Below are positions 45,543-55,938 of a stretch of 64,000 bases of DNA, piece by piece; the first letter of the stretch is position 1, and each line of letters begins with the position of its first letter. The stretch comes from Aquabacterium sp. J223 (GTDB lineage Bacteria; Pseudomonadota; Gammaproteobacteria; Burkholderiales; Burkholderiaceae_C), in the NCBI RefSeq assembly GCF_024666615.1, contig NZ_CP088297.1:3286001-3350000 (forward strand), in the 5' to 3' direction. A program made the translations under genes and the position numbers. The notes below the pieces were generated by a model. The model worked only from the letters and a program-made list of their open reading frames with translations, was not told the DNA's origin and did not search any database.

Positions 45543-47585
45543 GTGAAGGGCGCCGGTCGCCAGAAGCTGCTGTTCGCCGGCACCATCTTCAGCAGTGCCT
45601 TCCTGCTGTTCCTGGTCCAGCCGCTCATCGCCAAGCAGATCCTGCCCTGGTTCGGCGGTTCGGCCGCCGTGTGGTCCATCTGCATGGTGTTCTTCCAGGT
45701 GGTGCTGCTGGGCGGGTACGGCTATGCGGACTGGGTGACGCGCCGCCTGTCGCCGCGCGGGCAGTCGCGGCTGCACCTGCTGCTGCTGGCCGCCAGCCTG
45801 GCCTTCCTGCCCATCGTCGCGGGCACGCAGTGGAAGCCCGCCGGCGACGAGGACCCGACGCTGTGGATCCTGGGCCTGCTGCTGGCCACCATCGGCCTGC
45901 CCTACTTCCTGCTGTCGACCACGGGGCCGCTGGTGCAGTCGTGGCTGGCGCGGGCGCCATGGGGCTCGCAGGTGTACCGCTACTTCTCGCTGTCCAACGG
46001 GGCGTCGCTGGCCTCGCTGCTGGCCTACCCGGTGCTGATCGAGCCGCACAGCACCCTGCTGCAGCAGGCCTGGGGCTGGTCGATCGGCTACGCGGTGTTC
46101 GCGGTGTTGTGCGCCGGGACGACGCTGTACGCCGCGCGGCTGGCGGCCAGCTCGCCGGCCCTCGCCGACGCCGCCGCCCAGGCCGTCGAGCCCGAGGTCG
46201 GCCCGCCGCCCGGACTCGCCGACCACCTGCTGTGGCTGGCCCTGCCGGCGCTCGGCTCCTGGCTGCTGCTGGCGGTCACCAACCACATCACGCAGAACGT
46301 CGCCGCCATTCCCTTCCTCTGGGTGCTGCCGCTGTCGGTGTACCTGCTGTCCTTCGTGCTCACCTTCGAGAGCGACCGCTGGTACCGCCGCCGCCTGGTG
46401 CTGCCGCTGGCCGGCGCGCTGCTGCTGGGCTGCGCGGTCGGCCTGCAGTCGCACCTCGGCTCGCGGCTGCAGACCGCGCTGCCGCTGTACGTGGGCGGGC
46501 TGTTCGTGCTGTGCCTGTTCCTGCACGGCGAGATGGCGCGGCGCCGGCCGGGCCCGCGCCACCTCACCCGCTTCTACCTGATGCTGTCGCTGGGCGGCGC
46601 ACTGGGCGGCATCGCGGTCGGCCTGGTCGCGCCTCAGGTGCTGCCGGCCTACTACGAGCTCGGCATCGGCCTGGTGCTCACGGCCGCCGCCGGCGCCTGG
46701 GTGCTGCGCGGCCGGCGCTGGGGGGTGGCGCTGTCCCTGCTGCTGGCGCTGGCCTGCGCCGGCTTCCTGGCGCTGCAGGTGCAGGACGACCTGCGCGACG
46801 CACGGCACCTGAGCCGGAACTTCTACGGCACGCTCATCACCGCCGACGTGCAGCGCGACGACGCGCGCGACAACGTGCGCGTCATGTTCCACGGCTCGGT
46901 CAAGCACGGCGAGCAACTGCTGGCCGCCGACCGCCGCCGCGAACCGACCGCCTACTACGGCGAGACCTCCGGCATCGGCCGCGCCCTCGCCGCCGCGCCC
47001 GACGGGCCGCGCCGCATCGGCGTGATCGGCCTGGGCACCGGCACGCTGGCCGCCTACGGCCGGGCAGGCGACGTGATCCGGCTGTACGAGATCAACCCCG
47101 AGGTCTTCGACCTGGCGGCGCGCGAGTTCAGCTTCGTCGGCGACAGCCGCGCACGCATCGAGAACGTGCTCGGCGACGCCCGCCTGGCGCTCGAGCGCGA
47201 GGCGCCGCAGCGGTTCGACGTGCTGGCCATCGACGCCTTCTCCGGCGACTCGGTGCCGGTGCACCTGATCACGGTGCAGGCGATGGACGTCTACCTGCGG
47301 CACCTGAAGCCCGGCGGCGTGATCGCCTTCCACGTCACCAACCGCTTCCTGGCGCTGCCGCCGGTGGTGCAGCAGGTCGCGCAGGCGCGCGGCCTGCACG
47401 CGGTGCTGGTCCACGACGAGGGCGAGCGCGCCCACCTGCGCGCCACCGACTGGGTGCTGGTGGCCCGCGAGGCGGCCACGCTGGACCGGCCGGGGATCCG
47501 CGAGGCGTCCGTGCCGTTCCCGGCCATCCCCGGCCTGCGGCCCTGGACCGACGACTTCAACAACCTCTTCGGCGTGCTGAAGTAG
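45543..47585 (+). CDS. fused membrane / spermidine-synthase-like protein
   Basis: This 680-residue protein has about 10-12 membrane helices in its N-terminal part, starting LLFAGTIFSSAFLLFLVQPL. A soluble spermidine-synthase-like methyltransferase-fold domain follows (RRIGVIGLGTGTLAAYGRAG, VLAIDAFSGDSVPVHLIT). Such fusions are common in proteobacteria, but their product is unproven; the aminopropyl-transfer residues need checking. The start is GTG 45543. A 27-codon ATG frame ending at 45546 overlaps it by GTGA and might be a leader peptide. Confidence 0.82.
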   Translation: MKGAGRQKLLFAGTIFSSAFLLFLVQPLIAKQILPWFGGSAAVWSICMVFFQVVLLGGYGYADWVTRRLSPRGQSRLHLLLLAASLAFLPIVAGTQWKPAGDEDPTLWILGLLLATIGLPYFLLSTTGPLVQSWLARAPWGSQVYRYFSLSNGASLASLLAYPVLIEPHSTLLQQAWGWSIGYAVFAVLCAGTTLYAARLAASSPALADAAAQAVEPEVGPPPGLADHLLWLALPALGSWLLLAVTNHITQNVAAIPFLWVLPLSVYLLSFVLTFESDRWYRRRLVLPLAGALLLGCAVGLQSHLGSRLQTALPLYVGGLFVLCLFLHGEMARRRPGPRHLTRFYLMLSLGGALGGIAVGLVAPQVLPAYYELGIGLVLTAAAGAWVLRGRRWGVALSLLLALACAGFLALQVQDDLRDARHLSRNFYGTLITADVQRDDARDNVRVMFHGSVKHGEQLLAADRRREPTAYYGETSGIGRALAAAPDGPRRIGVIGLGTGTLAAYGRAGDVIRLYEINPEVFDLAAREFSFVGDSRARIENVLGDARLALEREAPQRFDVLAIDAFSGDSVPVHLITVQAMDVYLRHLKPGGVIAFHVTNRFLALPPVVQQVAQARGLHAVLVHDEGERAHLRATDWVLVAREAATLDRPGIREASVPFPAIPGLRPWTDDFNNLFGVLK

Positions 47586-47686
47586 CGCGCACCGGTGCCG
47601 TATCGGTCGGCCCGCTGACACAGCGCAGGCGCACACCCGGCCCGCCGTACCTGGGCACGGGAGGACCGCACGCCTAAGGTGGCGAC

Positions 47687-47905
47687 ATGACCACCCTGCC
47701 CCTCCCCTCCACGCTGGCCGCGGCCGGCGACCGCCCGGCGGCGATCGGCCGCTGGTCCCCCACCGCCCTCTGGCAGCGCTGGCAGCGCCGCCGGCCACCG
47801 GGCACCGACGAGCGCTACCTCGCGCAGGCCGCCGACCTGGCCGAGCTGGAACGCCGCCAGCGCGCGCTGGAGCGCGACGGCCTGCCGGCCCGCTGGCCGA
47901 CCTGA
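47687..47905 (+). CDS. small DUF3563-like protein
   Basis: This 72-residue protein ends ERYLAQAADLAELERRQRAL, close to the short DUF3563 pattern (Tyr-Leu-x-x-Ala-x-Asp...Leu-Glu-x-Arg) found in small Burkholderiales proteins. The N-terminal half is less conserved. The function is unknown. It precedes the MocR-like gene by 61 bases. Confidence 0.55.
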   Translation: MTTLPLPSTLAAAGDRPAAIGRWSPTALWQRWQRRRPPGTDERYLAQAADLAELERRQRALERDGLPARWPT

Positions 47906-47966
47906 ACCGGGCTGCGGCCGCCGACAATCCGCCGAGCCTGAACCCGCCCGGACGAGGAGCCTCGCC

Positions 47967-49382
47967 ATGTTCTCGCTGGACCGCCAGTCCGCCCAGCCGC
48001 TGGCCGACCAGATCGTGCAGCGCCTGCGCGAGCTGATCGGCCGCGGCCAGCTCGCGCCGGGCAGCCGGCTGCCCTCGATCCGCAGGCTCGCGACCCAGCT
48101 GCAGGTGGCGCCCAACACCGTGGTCGCCGCCTACGACCGCCTGGCCGCCGACGGCCTGCTGCTGTCGCGCGGCGGCACCGGCTGCTACGTCGGCGAAGGG
48201 CCGCAGCCGCAGGCCGATTCGCCACCGCTGGAGGCGGCGGACCTGGAAGACCCGCTGTGGCTGGCGCAGCAGGCGCACGACCTGCGCGCCGGCGTGCTGC
48301 AGGCCAGCAGCGGCTCGGTGCCCGCGGCCTGGCTGGAGGACGGCGTGCCGCTGGCCGTGCTGCAGCGCGCCTTCTCGCGCGACGCCGCGCCGGCGGCGAT
48401 GCGCTGTCCGCCGCAGGGGCTGCCGGCGCTGCGCGAGCGGCTGGCGCTGCTGCTGCGCGGGCAGGGCATCCCGGTCGACGCCGGGCGGCTGCTCACCGTC
48501 AACGGCGGCACGCAGGCCATCGACCTCCTCTGCCGCGCCTTCCTCAAGCCGGGCGACGCGGTCATCGCCGAGGACCCCGGCTACTTCCTGCTCTTCGGCC
48601 GGCTGCGCCAGGCCGGCGTGCGGGTGCTGCCGGTGGAACGCCGGCCCGACGGCGTCGACCTGGCCCAGTTCGAGGCCGCCTGCGTGCAGCACCGGCCCAA
48701 GCTGGCGTTCCTGCAGCCGGTGCTGCACAACCCCACCGGCTGGGGCAGCAGCCCGGCCAACCTGCACCGGGTGCTGGGCATCGCCGCCGACCACGGGGTG
48801 CTCATCGCCGAGGACGACGCCTACGGCCACCTGCAGGCCGGCGAGCCGGTGCGGCTGTCGCAGCTGGCCGGGCTGCAGGGCGTCATCCACTACGCCAGCT
48901 TCTGCAAGGTGCTCAGCCCCGCGCTGCGGCTGGGCTACGTGGCGGCCGAGCCGCCGCTGCTGAAGGCCCTGCTGCGCGAGAAGATCTACGCCGTGCTGAG
49001 CACGCCGGCGCTGACCGAGCTGGTGCTGCTGGAGCTGCTGTCCACCGGGCGCTTCCACAAGCACCTGGAACGCCTGCGCCAGCGGGTGGCGCGGGCCCGC
49101 CAGGTGGCGGCGAAGCAGTTGACGAGCGCCGGCATCGGCCTGCCGCGCATGGCCGACAGCGGCCTCTTCCTCTGGGGCGCGGTGCCGCCGGGCATCGCGA
49201 TGACGGCGCTGGTGGAGCAGGCCTGGCAGGAGGGCATCGTGCTGGCCAGCGGCCGCCACTTCCGCGCCGACGCGCAGACCGAGGACCGCCACATCCGCTT
49301 CAACGTGAGCTGGAGCCAGCAGCAGCGGCTGGTCGACTTCCTGCGCCCGCGCCTGCAGGCCGGGCTCGCCGCGCACCCCTGA
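47967..49382 (+). CDS. MocR/PdxR-like regulator (GntR HTH fused to PLP aminotransferase fold)
   Basis: This 471-residue fusion has an N-terminal GntR winged helix (PLADQIVQRLRELIGRGQLA, RRLATQLQVAPNTVVAAYDR). A class I aminotransferase-like domain follows, with the PLP-binding Lys314 in YASFCKVLSPALRLGYV and NPTGWGSSPANLHRVL earlier. MocR proteins are PLP-responsive regulators of vitamin B6, GABA, taurine or other amine genes. No obvious target operon is adjacent, so its regulon is unknown. Confidence 0.9.
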   Translation: MFSLDRQSAQPLADQIVQRLRELIGRGQLAPGSRLPSIRRLATQLQVAPNTVVAAYDRLAADGLLLSRGGTGCYVGEGPQPQADSPPLEAADLEDPLWLAQQAHDLRAGVLQASSGSVPAAWLEDGVPLAVLQRAFSRDAAPAAMRCPPQGLPALRERLALLLRGQGIPVDAGRLLTVNGGTQAIDLLCRAFLKPGDAVIAEDPGYFLLFGRLRQAGVRVLPVERRPDGVDLAQFEAACVQHRPKLAFLQPVLHNPTGWGSSPANLHRVLGIAADHGVLIAEDDAYGHLQAGEPVRLSQLAGLQGVIHYASFCKVLSPALRLGYVAAEPPLLKALLREKIYAVLSTPALTELVLLELLSTGRFHKHLERLRQRVARARQVAAKQLTSAGIGLPRMADSGLFLWGAVPPGIAMTALVEQAWQEGIVLASGRHFRADAQTEDRHIRFNVSWSQQQRLVDFLRPRLQAGLAAHP

Positions 49383-49507
49383 GCGGCGGCACGGGCATTG
49401 CCCGGGCGGACCGATGACGACCCACCGGGGAGGCCCTGGCCGGTGCCGCACCGGCGTCGCTGGGCTAAGCTCGCCGCGCCCTCGCGGGGTCTGCCCGCGG
49501 ACCCTGC

Positions 49508-51547
49508 ATGAACGACCACGAAGAACGACTGATCCGCGACCGCCGGCTGCGCGCGCTCGCCGACCTCAACGCCACCGTCATCTGGATCGCGGACGCCGAC
49601 GGGCGGGTCCACCAGTCGCTGCCGTCGTGGGAGAGCTTCACCGGCCAGGCCTTCGAGGCCCACCGCGGCAGCGGCTGGCTCGCCGCGGTGCACGCCGACG
49701 ACCGCGAGCGGGCGCGCGCCACCTGGGCCGCGGCGGTGCGCGACCGGCAGGCGCTGTCCATGCGCTACCGGCTGCGCCGCCGCGACGGCGAGTACCGCGA
49801 GATGCAGGTGGAGGGCCACCCGGTGCAGGAAGACGGGGCGGTGGTCGAGTGGGTCGGCATCGCGGTCGACGTCACCGAGCGCCTGCGCACCGAGGCCGCC
49901 CTGCGCACCAGCGAGGCACGGCTGCGCTTCCTCGACCGTCTGGGGCAGGCGACGCGCACGCTGGTCGACGCCGACGAGGTCATGGCCGCCACCACCCGGC
50001 TGCTGGGCGAGCACCTGCGCACCACCCGCTGCGCCTATGCCGACGTGGAGATCGACAACGACCGCTTCACCATCCGCGCCGACTGGTCGGTGCCCGGCGT
50101 GCCGTCCAGCCGCGGCCACTACTCGCTGGACCTGTTCGGCCCGCTGGCGGCGGGCAGCCTGCGGCAGGGCCGGTCGGTGGCGGTCAACGACGTCGACGCC
50201 GAACTCGGCGAGGAGGGCGGCGCGCGCATGTTCAACGCCATCGGCATCAAGGCCGTGGTGTGCGCCGCGCTGGTCAAGGGCCAGCGGCTGGTGGCGCTGA
50301 TGGCGGTGCACCAGGACACGCCGCGGCGCTGGACCGCCGACGAGCTGGCGCTGATCGAGGACGTGGTCGAGCGCTGCTGGGTGCACATCGAGCGCGTGCG
50401 CGACGCCGCCATGCTGCGCGAGCAGGACCGCCGCAAGGACGACTTCATCGCCACGCTGGCGCACGAGCTGCGCAACCCGCTGGCCCCGGTGAAGTACGCG
50501 GTCGCGCTGATGCGCAAGCCCAACCTCGACGCGGCGCGGCTGGCGCAGTCGCGCGACATCATCGACCGCCAGGTCAGCCAGATGGCGCGGCTGATCGACG
50601 ACCTGCTCGACGTCTCGCGCATCAACCGCGGGCTGGTCGAGCTGCAGCGGCGGCCGCAGGCGCTGCAGCCCCTGCTGCGCCAGGCCGCCGAGGCCGCACG
50701 GCCGGAGATGGAGGCGGCGCACCACCACTTCGCGATCGACCTGCCCGACGCGCCGCTGTGGCTGGACGTCGACGGCGCCCGGCTGGTGCAGGTGGTGGGC
50801 AACCTGCTGACCAACGCCGCCAAGTACACGCCGGACGGCGGCCACGTCCGCCTGGCGGCGCGGGCCGACGGCGAGGACGCGGTGGTGGAGGTCGCGGACG
50901 ATGGCCTCGGCCTGCCGCCGGCGGGCCTGGGCCGCCTGTTCCAGCCCTTCACGCAGCTCGACCACACCGTCGGCCGCGGCAAGGGCGGCCTGGGCATCGG
51001 GCTGTCGCTGGTGCGGTCGCTGGTCGAGCTGCACGGCGGCCGGGTCGGCGCCGCCAGCCCCGGCGTCGGCCAGGGCAGCACCTTCACCGTGCGGCTGCCG
51101 CTGCTGGCCGAGGCGGCGGCGGCCGACGACGCGCCGACGGCCTCGATGGCGATGCCGCTGGACGGCGCGCCCACCGGCCTGCGCGTGCTGGTGGTGGAGG
51201 ACAACGTCGACGGCCGCCGGTCGCTGGTGTCGCTGCTGGAGCAGGCCGGCCACGAGACGGCCGCCGCCGGGGACGGCGACACCGCGCTGACGCTGGCGCG
51301 CAGCTTCGGCCCGCAGGTGGTGCTGCTCGACCTCGGGCTGCCCGGCATCGACGGCCTGACGGTCGCCCGCGCGCTGCGCCGCGACCCGCCGGCCCCGCTG
51401 CGCGCGTTGATCGCGCTCACCGGCTGGGGCACGGCCCGCGACCGCGCCCGCACCACCGAGGCCGGCTTCGATGCCCACCTGACCAAGCCGGTCGAACCCA
51501 AGCTGCTGCTGCGCCTGCTCGGCGACGTGGCGGCCGCCGCCACGTGA
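49508..51547 (+). CDS. PAS-GAF hybrid histidine kinase with receiver domain
   Basis: This 679-residue soluble kinase has a PAS domain at ~15-130 (ADLNATVIWIADADGRVHQS), a GAF-like domain at ~135-300 (LDRLGQATRTLVDADEVMAA) and HisKA EFIATLAHELRNPLAPV-like box (here DDFIATLAHELRNPLAPVKY) with His319. HATPase motifs are NLLTNAAKYTPDGG and GGLGIGLSLVRSLVELHGG. The receiver has Asp608 in LLDLGLPGIDG. It is a paralogue of the kinases at 19134 and 53129. Its stop overlaps the GTG of the cytochrome c gene. Confidence 0.92.
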   Translation: MNDHEERLIRDRRLRALADLNATVIWIADADGRVHQSLPSWESFTGQAFEAHRGSGWLAAVHADDRERARATWAAAVRDRQALSMRYRLRRRDGEYREMQVEGHPVQEDGAVVEWVGIAVDVTERLRTEAALRTSEARLRFLDRLGQATRTLVDADEVMAATTRLLGEHLRTTRCAYADVEIDNDRFTIRADWSVPGVPSSRGHYSLDLFGPLAAGSLRQGRSVAVNDVDAELGEEGGARMFNAIGIKAVVCAALVKGQRLVALMAVHQDTPRRWTADELALIEDVVERCWVHIERVRDAAMLREQDRRKDDFIATLAHELRNPLAPVKYAVALMRKPNLDAARLAQSRDIIDRQVSQMARLIDDLLDVSRINRGLVELQRRPQALQPLLRQAAEAARPEMEAAHHHFAIDLPDAPLWLDVDGARLVQVVGNLLTNAAKYTPDGGHVRLAARADGEDAVVEVADDGLGLPPAGLGRLFQPFTQLDHTVGRGKGGLGIGLSLVRSLVELHGGRVGAASPGVGQGSTFTVRLPLLAEAAAADDAPTASMAMPLDGAPTGLRVLVVEDNVDGRRSLVSLLEQAGHETAAAGDGDTALTLARSFGPQVVLLDLGLPGIDGLTVARALRRDPPAPLRALIALTGWGTARDRARTTEAGFDAHLTKPVEPKLLLRLLGDVAAAAT

Positions 51548-52014
51548 GCGGGCACCGGCGCACGCTCGTCGCGGTGGGCGCCGCGCTCGGCCTGGCGGCC
51601 GTGGCGGTGTGGACGCTGCGACCGGCACCCGGCGCCGGCCCCCGGCTGCGGCCCGACGACGCGGCGCTGGTCGAGCGCGGCCGGCAGGTCTACGCCCAGC
51701 ACTGCGCCGCCTGCCATGGCGCGCGGCTGGAAGGCCAGGCCGACTGGCGCAGCCGCGGCGCCGACGGCCTGCTGCCGGCGCCGCCGCACGACGCCAGCGG
51801 CCACACCTGGCACCACCCGGACGCCCAGCTGATCGCCATCACCAAGCTCGGCGTGGCCAAGGCCGCCGGGTTGTCCGATTACCGCTCGGCCATGCCGGCC
51901 TACGAGGGCGTGCTCGGCGACGAGGACATCGTCGCCGTGCTGTCGTTCATCAAGGCGCAGTGGCCGCCGGCCATCCGCGCCAAGCACGACGAGGTGAACG
52001 CCGCGGCGCGGTGA
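51544..52014 (+). CDS. membrane-anchored cytochrome c
   Basis: This 156-residue c-type cytochrome has an N-terminal anchor (TLVAVGAALGLAAVAVWTL), one haem site CAACH in YAQHCAACHGARLEGQ, and a distal Met ligand in SDYRSAMPAYEGVLGDEDIV. GTG 51544 overlaps the kinase stop (GTGA), so the two are translationally coupled. That is an unusual pairing and suggests the kinase and the cytochrome share a redox-related job. It converges on terC. Confidence 0.88.
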   Translation: MSGHRRTLVAVGAALGLAAVAVWTLRPAPGAGPRLRPDDAALVERGRQVYAQHCAACHGARLEGQADWRSRGADGLLPAPPHDASGHTWHHPDAQLIAITKLGVAKAAGLSDYRSAMPAYEGVLGDEDIVAVLSFIKAQWPPAIRAKHDEVNAAAR

Positions 52015-52029
52015 CGCCGCGGCGCCGCC

Positions 52030-52797
<768 letters not shown>

Positions 52798-53128
52798 GGA
52801 CGCAGCAGCGGTTGTTGTTGGTGGACGCGATTAGAACCGCGTTGCGTGGAAGGTTTCTTCCGGTTCGAGCCGCCTCGCACCGACCGCGCCGCGACCACGG
52901 TCCACGGCGCGCTGACGGGCTCGACGCGCGACCGCGCCACCCCCCGATCGCCGAGACCCGGCACACGGCGATTGGCGACCCGGGGCCGCTGGCGGGGGAC
53001 GACGGACATGGCAGCGACCGCCGGCAAATTGCGGGCCGATGGCGCCGGCCGGCCGGCGCGGCCGACGGCGCCGGGTACGCCGACTGCCGCGCAGCGCTGC
53101 CGCCACACGCCCGCCACGACGCCCGCCG
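52798..53128. other. 331-base divergent intergenic region
   Basis: It separates terC from the hybrid kinase gene. I see no credible gene, RNA or repeat in it. The terC-proximal 60 bases are less GC-rich (AACAACAACCGC on the minus strand) and probably hold its promoter and leader. Confidence 0.5.
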
Positions 53129-55132
53129 ATGTCGCTTCGCCAACCGGCCATTCCCTCCCCCGACGACGGCGCGCAGCCGCCGGACGGTGGCCTGGACGCG
53201 GTGTGGCAGGCGGTGGTCGAGGGTGCGGCGGCCGCCGTCTTCGTCAAGGACCGCGAGGGCCGCTACCGCTGGGTCAACCGCCAGCTGGAGCTGCTGACCG
53301 GCCGGCCCCGCCAGGCGCTGATCGGCCGCCGCGACGACGAGGTCTTCGCGCCGGCGGTCGCCGCCAGGCTGCGGGCCCACGACCACCAGGTCTGGGCCAC
53401 CGGCCTGCCGCACCGCGTGGACGAGCCCCTCCCGCTGGACGCCGTGGTGCGCCAGTACCGGTTGGAGAGGTTCCTGCTGCGCGACGCCGGCGGCCGCCCC
53501 TGTGCGCTGTGCGGCATCGCGATGGACGTCAGCGACCTGCTGGCCGCCCGCACCGACGCCGACGAGACGGCCCGCGCGCTGGCCGAGCGCGACCAGGAGC
53601 TGCAGGCCTCGCAACGGCGGCTCGAGTCGGCGCTCGCCGCCGGCGGCATGGGCGTGTGGGAGCTGGTGCCCGGCACCGACGAACTGAAGGGCTTCGGGCC
53701 GACCTTCGACCGGCTCGGTCTGGGATCGCCCGGCCGGGCGGTGCGGCGCGGCGAGCAGTTCCGCAGCTTCGTCCACCCGGCCGACCGCCCGCAGCTCGAA
53801 GCCACCGTCGCCCGTGCCCTGCTCGACCGCACCGACTTCAGCCTGGACTACCGCGTCCGCACGCCGGACGGCGTCACCCGCTGGCTGTCCACGCGGGCCG
53901 GTTTCGTCGCCGGCGCGGACGGGGCGCCCGACCGCTTCATCGGCGTCAACTTCGACATCACGGAACGCAAGGCGGTGGAGCAGGCGCTGCAGGACACCGA
54001 CAGCCGGCGCAACGAGTTCCTCGCCATGCTGGCGCACGAGCTGCGCAACCCGCTGGCGCCGATCCACAACGCGGTGCGGCTGCTGGAGCGCGCCGGCGAG
54101 CGGCCGGAACTGCTGGGCCTGGCCACGCAGATGATCAAGCGCCAGTCGGCCCACCTGGCGCGGCTGGTCGACGACCTGCTGGAGGTCAGCCGCGTCACCC
54201 AGGGCCGCATCGAGCTGCGCAAGGAGAACCTGCTGGTGGCCACCGCGGTGCTCTCCGCGGCCGAGACGGTGCGACCGCTGGTGCGCGAGCAGCGGCAGAC
54301 GCTGGCGCTGGACGTGCCCACCGACATCGACCTGGTGGCCGACCCGGCGCGGGTGGTGCAGGTGCTGGCCAACCTGCTGAACAACGCCGCCAAGTACACG
54401 CCCGAAGGCGGCGAGATCCACGTCGCCGCGCGCACCGTCGACGCCGGCCGCCATGTGGAGATCGAGGTGCGCGACAACGGCATCGGCCTGGACGCGGAGC
54501 TGCTGCCGCGGGTGTTCGACCTCTTCGCGCAGGGCGAGGCGACGCTGGACCGGGCGCGTGGCGGCCTGGGCATCGGGCTGTCGCTGGTCAAGAGCCTGGT
54601 CGAGCTGCACGGCGGCACGGTGCGGGCGGCCAGCGCCGGCCTCGGCCACGGCACCACCTTCACCGTCTGCCTGCCGCGCGAGGACCGGCGCGCCGAGCGG
54701 CGGGCGCCTTCGGGCGCCCCGGTCGCGGTCGCCATGCCGCGGCCCTCGCCCACCACCATGCTGGTCGCCGACGACAACCGCGACGCGGCGGAGAGCCTCG
54801 CCATGCTGCTGGAGGCCGACGGCCACCGCGTGCGGCTGGCCTTCGACGGCGAACAGGCCCTGGCCGAGGCCCGGGCCTTCGGCCCCCGGGTGCTGCTGCT
54901 GGACCTGGGCATGCCGCGGCTGGACGGCTTCGCGGTCGCGCGTGCGCTGCGCGCCGACGAGGCCATGCGGGAGGTGGTGCTCATCGCCATGAGCGGCTAC
55001 GGCCAGCGCAGCGACCGCCAGCGCAGCCGCGACGCCGGCTTCGACGCCCACCTGCTCAAGCCCGCCGACCTGGCCGAGGTGTACGCCACCATCACCCGGG
55101 TGCAGGCCGGGCGTGCCGGGGCGGACGGCTGA
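53129..55132 (+). CDS. two-PAS hybrid histidine kinase with receiver domain
   Basis: This 667-residue soluble kinase has PAS domains at ~18-150 (VVEGAAAAVFVKDREGRYRW) and ~165-290 (SALAAGGMGVWELVPGTDEL). The HisKA box EFLAMLAHELRNPLAPIHNA has His303. The ATPase domain carries NLLNNAAKYTPEGG and GGLGIGLSLVKSLVELHGG. The receiver has Asp592 in LLDLGMPRLDG and a conserved Lys in HLLKPADLAE. It shares near-identical H-box and ATPase motifs with the kinases at 19134 and 49508. No output regulator is adjacent. ATG 53129 fits the first PAS. Confidence 0.92.
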   Translation: MSLRQPAIPSPDDGAQPPDGGLDAVWQAVVEGAAAAVFVKDREGRYRWVNRQLELLTGRPRQALIGRRDDEVFAPAVAARLRAHDHQVWATGLPHRVDEPLPLDAVVRQYRLERFLLRDAGGRPCALCGIAMDVSDLLAARTDADETARALAERDQELQASQRRLESALAAGGMGVWELVPGTDELKGFGPTFDRLGLGSPGRAVRRGEQFRSFVHPADRPQLEATVARALLDRTDFSLDYRVRTPDGVTRWLSTRAGFVAGADGAPDRFIGVNFDITERKAVEQALQDTDSRRNEFLAMLAHELRNPLAPIHNAVRLLERAGERPELLGLATQMIKRQSAHLARLVDDLLEVSRVTQGRIELRKENLLVATAVLSAAETVRPLVREQRQTLALDVPTDIDLVADPARVVQVLANLLNNAAKYTPEGGEIHVAARTVDAGRHVEIEVRDNGIGLDAELLPRVFDLFAQGEATLDRARGGLGIGLSLVKSLVELHGGTVRAASAGLGHGTTFTVCLPREDRRAERRAPSGAPVAVAMPRPSPTTMLVADDNRDAAESLAMLLEADGHRVRLAFDGEQALAEARAFGPRVLLLDLGMPRLDGFAVARALRADEAMREVVLIAMSGYGQRSDRQRSRDAGFDAHLLKPADLAEVYATITRVQAGRAGADG

Positions 55133-55202
55133 GAGCGCCCGCCGCCCGCCCGGCGCAGCGGCTCCGATAATGCGGCCCCTGCCGACCCACCCACCGCCCG
55201 AC

Positions 55203-55907
55203 ATGGCCGACTCCGCCCCGCTGACCCTCATCTCCTCCATGGCGACCAAGCCGCTGCTGGCCGAGCTGCTCGCGTTGTACGAACAGCGCCATGGCAGGGC
55301 GGTGGCGCTGACCTCGATCGGCGGGGTGGACGCGGCCAAGCGGGTGGCCGCGGGCGAGCCGTTCGACGTGGTGGTGCTGGGGGCCGATGCGCTGGCCAAG
55401 CTGGCCGCGCCGGCCGCGGGCGCGACCGTGCGGCCGGACAGCGTGACCGCGCTGGTGCGCTCGCCCACCGCCATCGCGGTGCCGGCCGGCACCGGGATGC
55501 CCGACGTCACCACCGAGGCCGCGCTGAAGGCCGCCGTGCTGGCCGCGCCCAGCCTCGGTTACTCCACCGGGCCCAGCGGCGTGGCGCTCGCCAAGCTGTT
55601 CGAGCGCTGGGGCATCGCCGACCAGGTGAAGGACCGCATCGTCACCCCGCCACCGGGCACGCCGGTGGGCTCGCTGGTGGCCGACGGCAAGGTGATGCTC
55701 GGCTTCCAGCAGCTCAGCGAGCTGCTGCCGCTGCCCGGCATCCAGATCGTCGGTCCGATGCCGGCCGAGGTCGGCATCGTCACCACCTTCTCCGGCGGCG
55801 TGACGACGGCCAGCGCCCGTGGCGACGAGGCGCGGGCGCTGCTGGCCTTCCTGGCGTCGGCGGACGCCGACGACGCGAAGCGCCGTCAGGGCATGGAGCC
55901 GGCCTGA
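55203..55907 (+). CDS. ModA-like substrate-binding domain protein without a signal peptide
   Basis: This 234-residue protein of the extracellular solute-binding fold (SBP_bac_11/molybdate-binding-like) begins PLTLISSMATKPLLAELLAL, then VALTSIGGVDAAKRVAAGEP, FDVVVLGADALAKLA and, near the end, EVGIVTTFSGGVTTASARGD. Neither this start nor the upstream in-frame stretch gives a signal peptide, so it may act in the cytoplasm as a small-molecule sensor or enzyme subunit. There are no transporter genes beside it. It ends 31 bases before a lipoprotein esterase. Confidence 0.8.
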   Translation: MADSAPLTLISSMATKPLLAELLALYEQRHGRAVALTSIGGVDAAKRVAAGEPFDVVVLGADALAKLAAPAAGATVRPDSVTALVRSPTAIAVPAGTGMPDVTTEAALKAAVLAAPSLGYSTGPSGVALAKLFERWGIADQVKDRIVTPPPGTPVGSLVADGKVMLGFQQLSELLPLPGIQIVGPMPAEVGIVTTFSGGVTTASARGDEARALLAFLASADADDAKRRQGMEPA

Positions 55908-55938
55908 ACCGGACGGCGACGGCTGCCGTACAACCGGC

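Noticed and set aside
45463-45546. 27-codon frame before the fused synthase gene
   Set aside because: It overlaps the GTG start by GTGA but has no recognisable features; it is mentioned only as a possible leader peptide.
52798-52900. Manganese (yybP-ykoY) riboswitch before terC
   Set aside because: I could not find the conserved loop sequences in the minus-strand leader.
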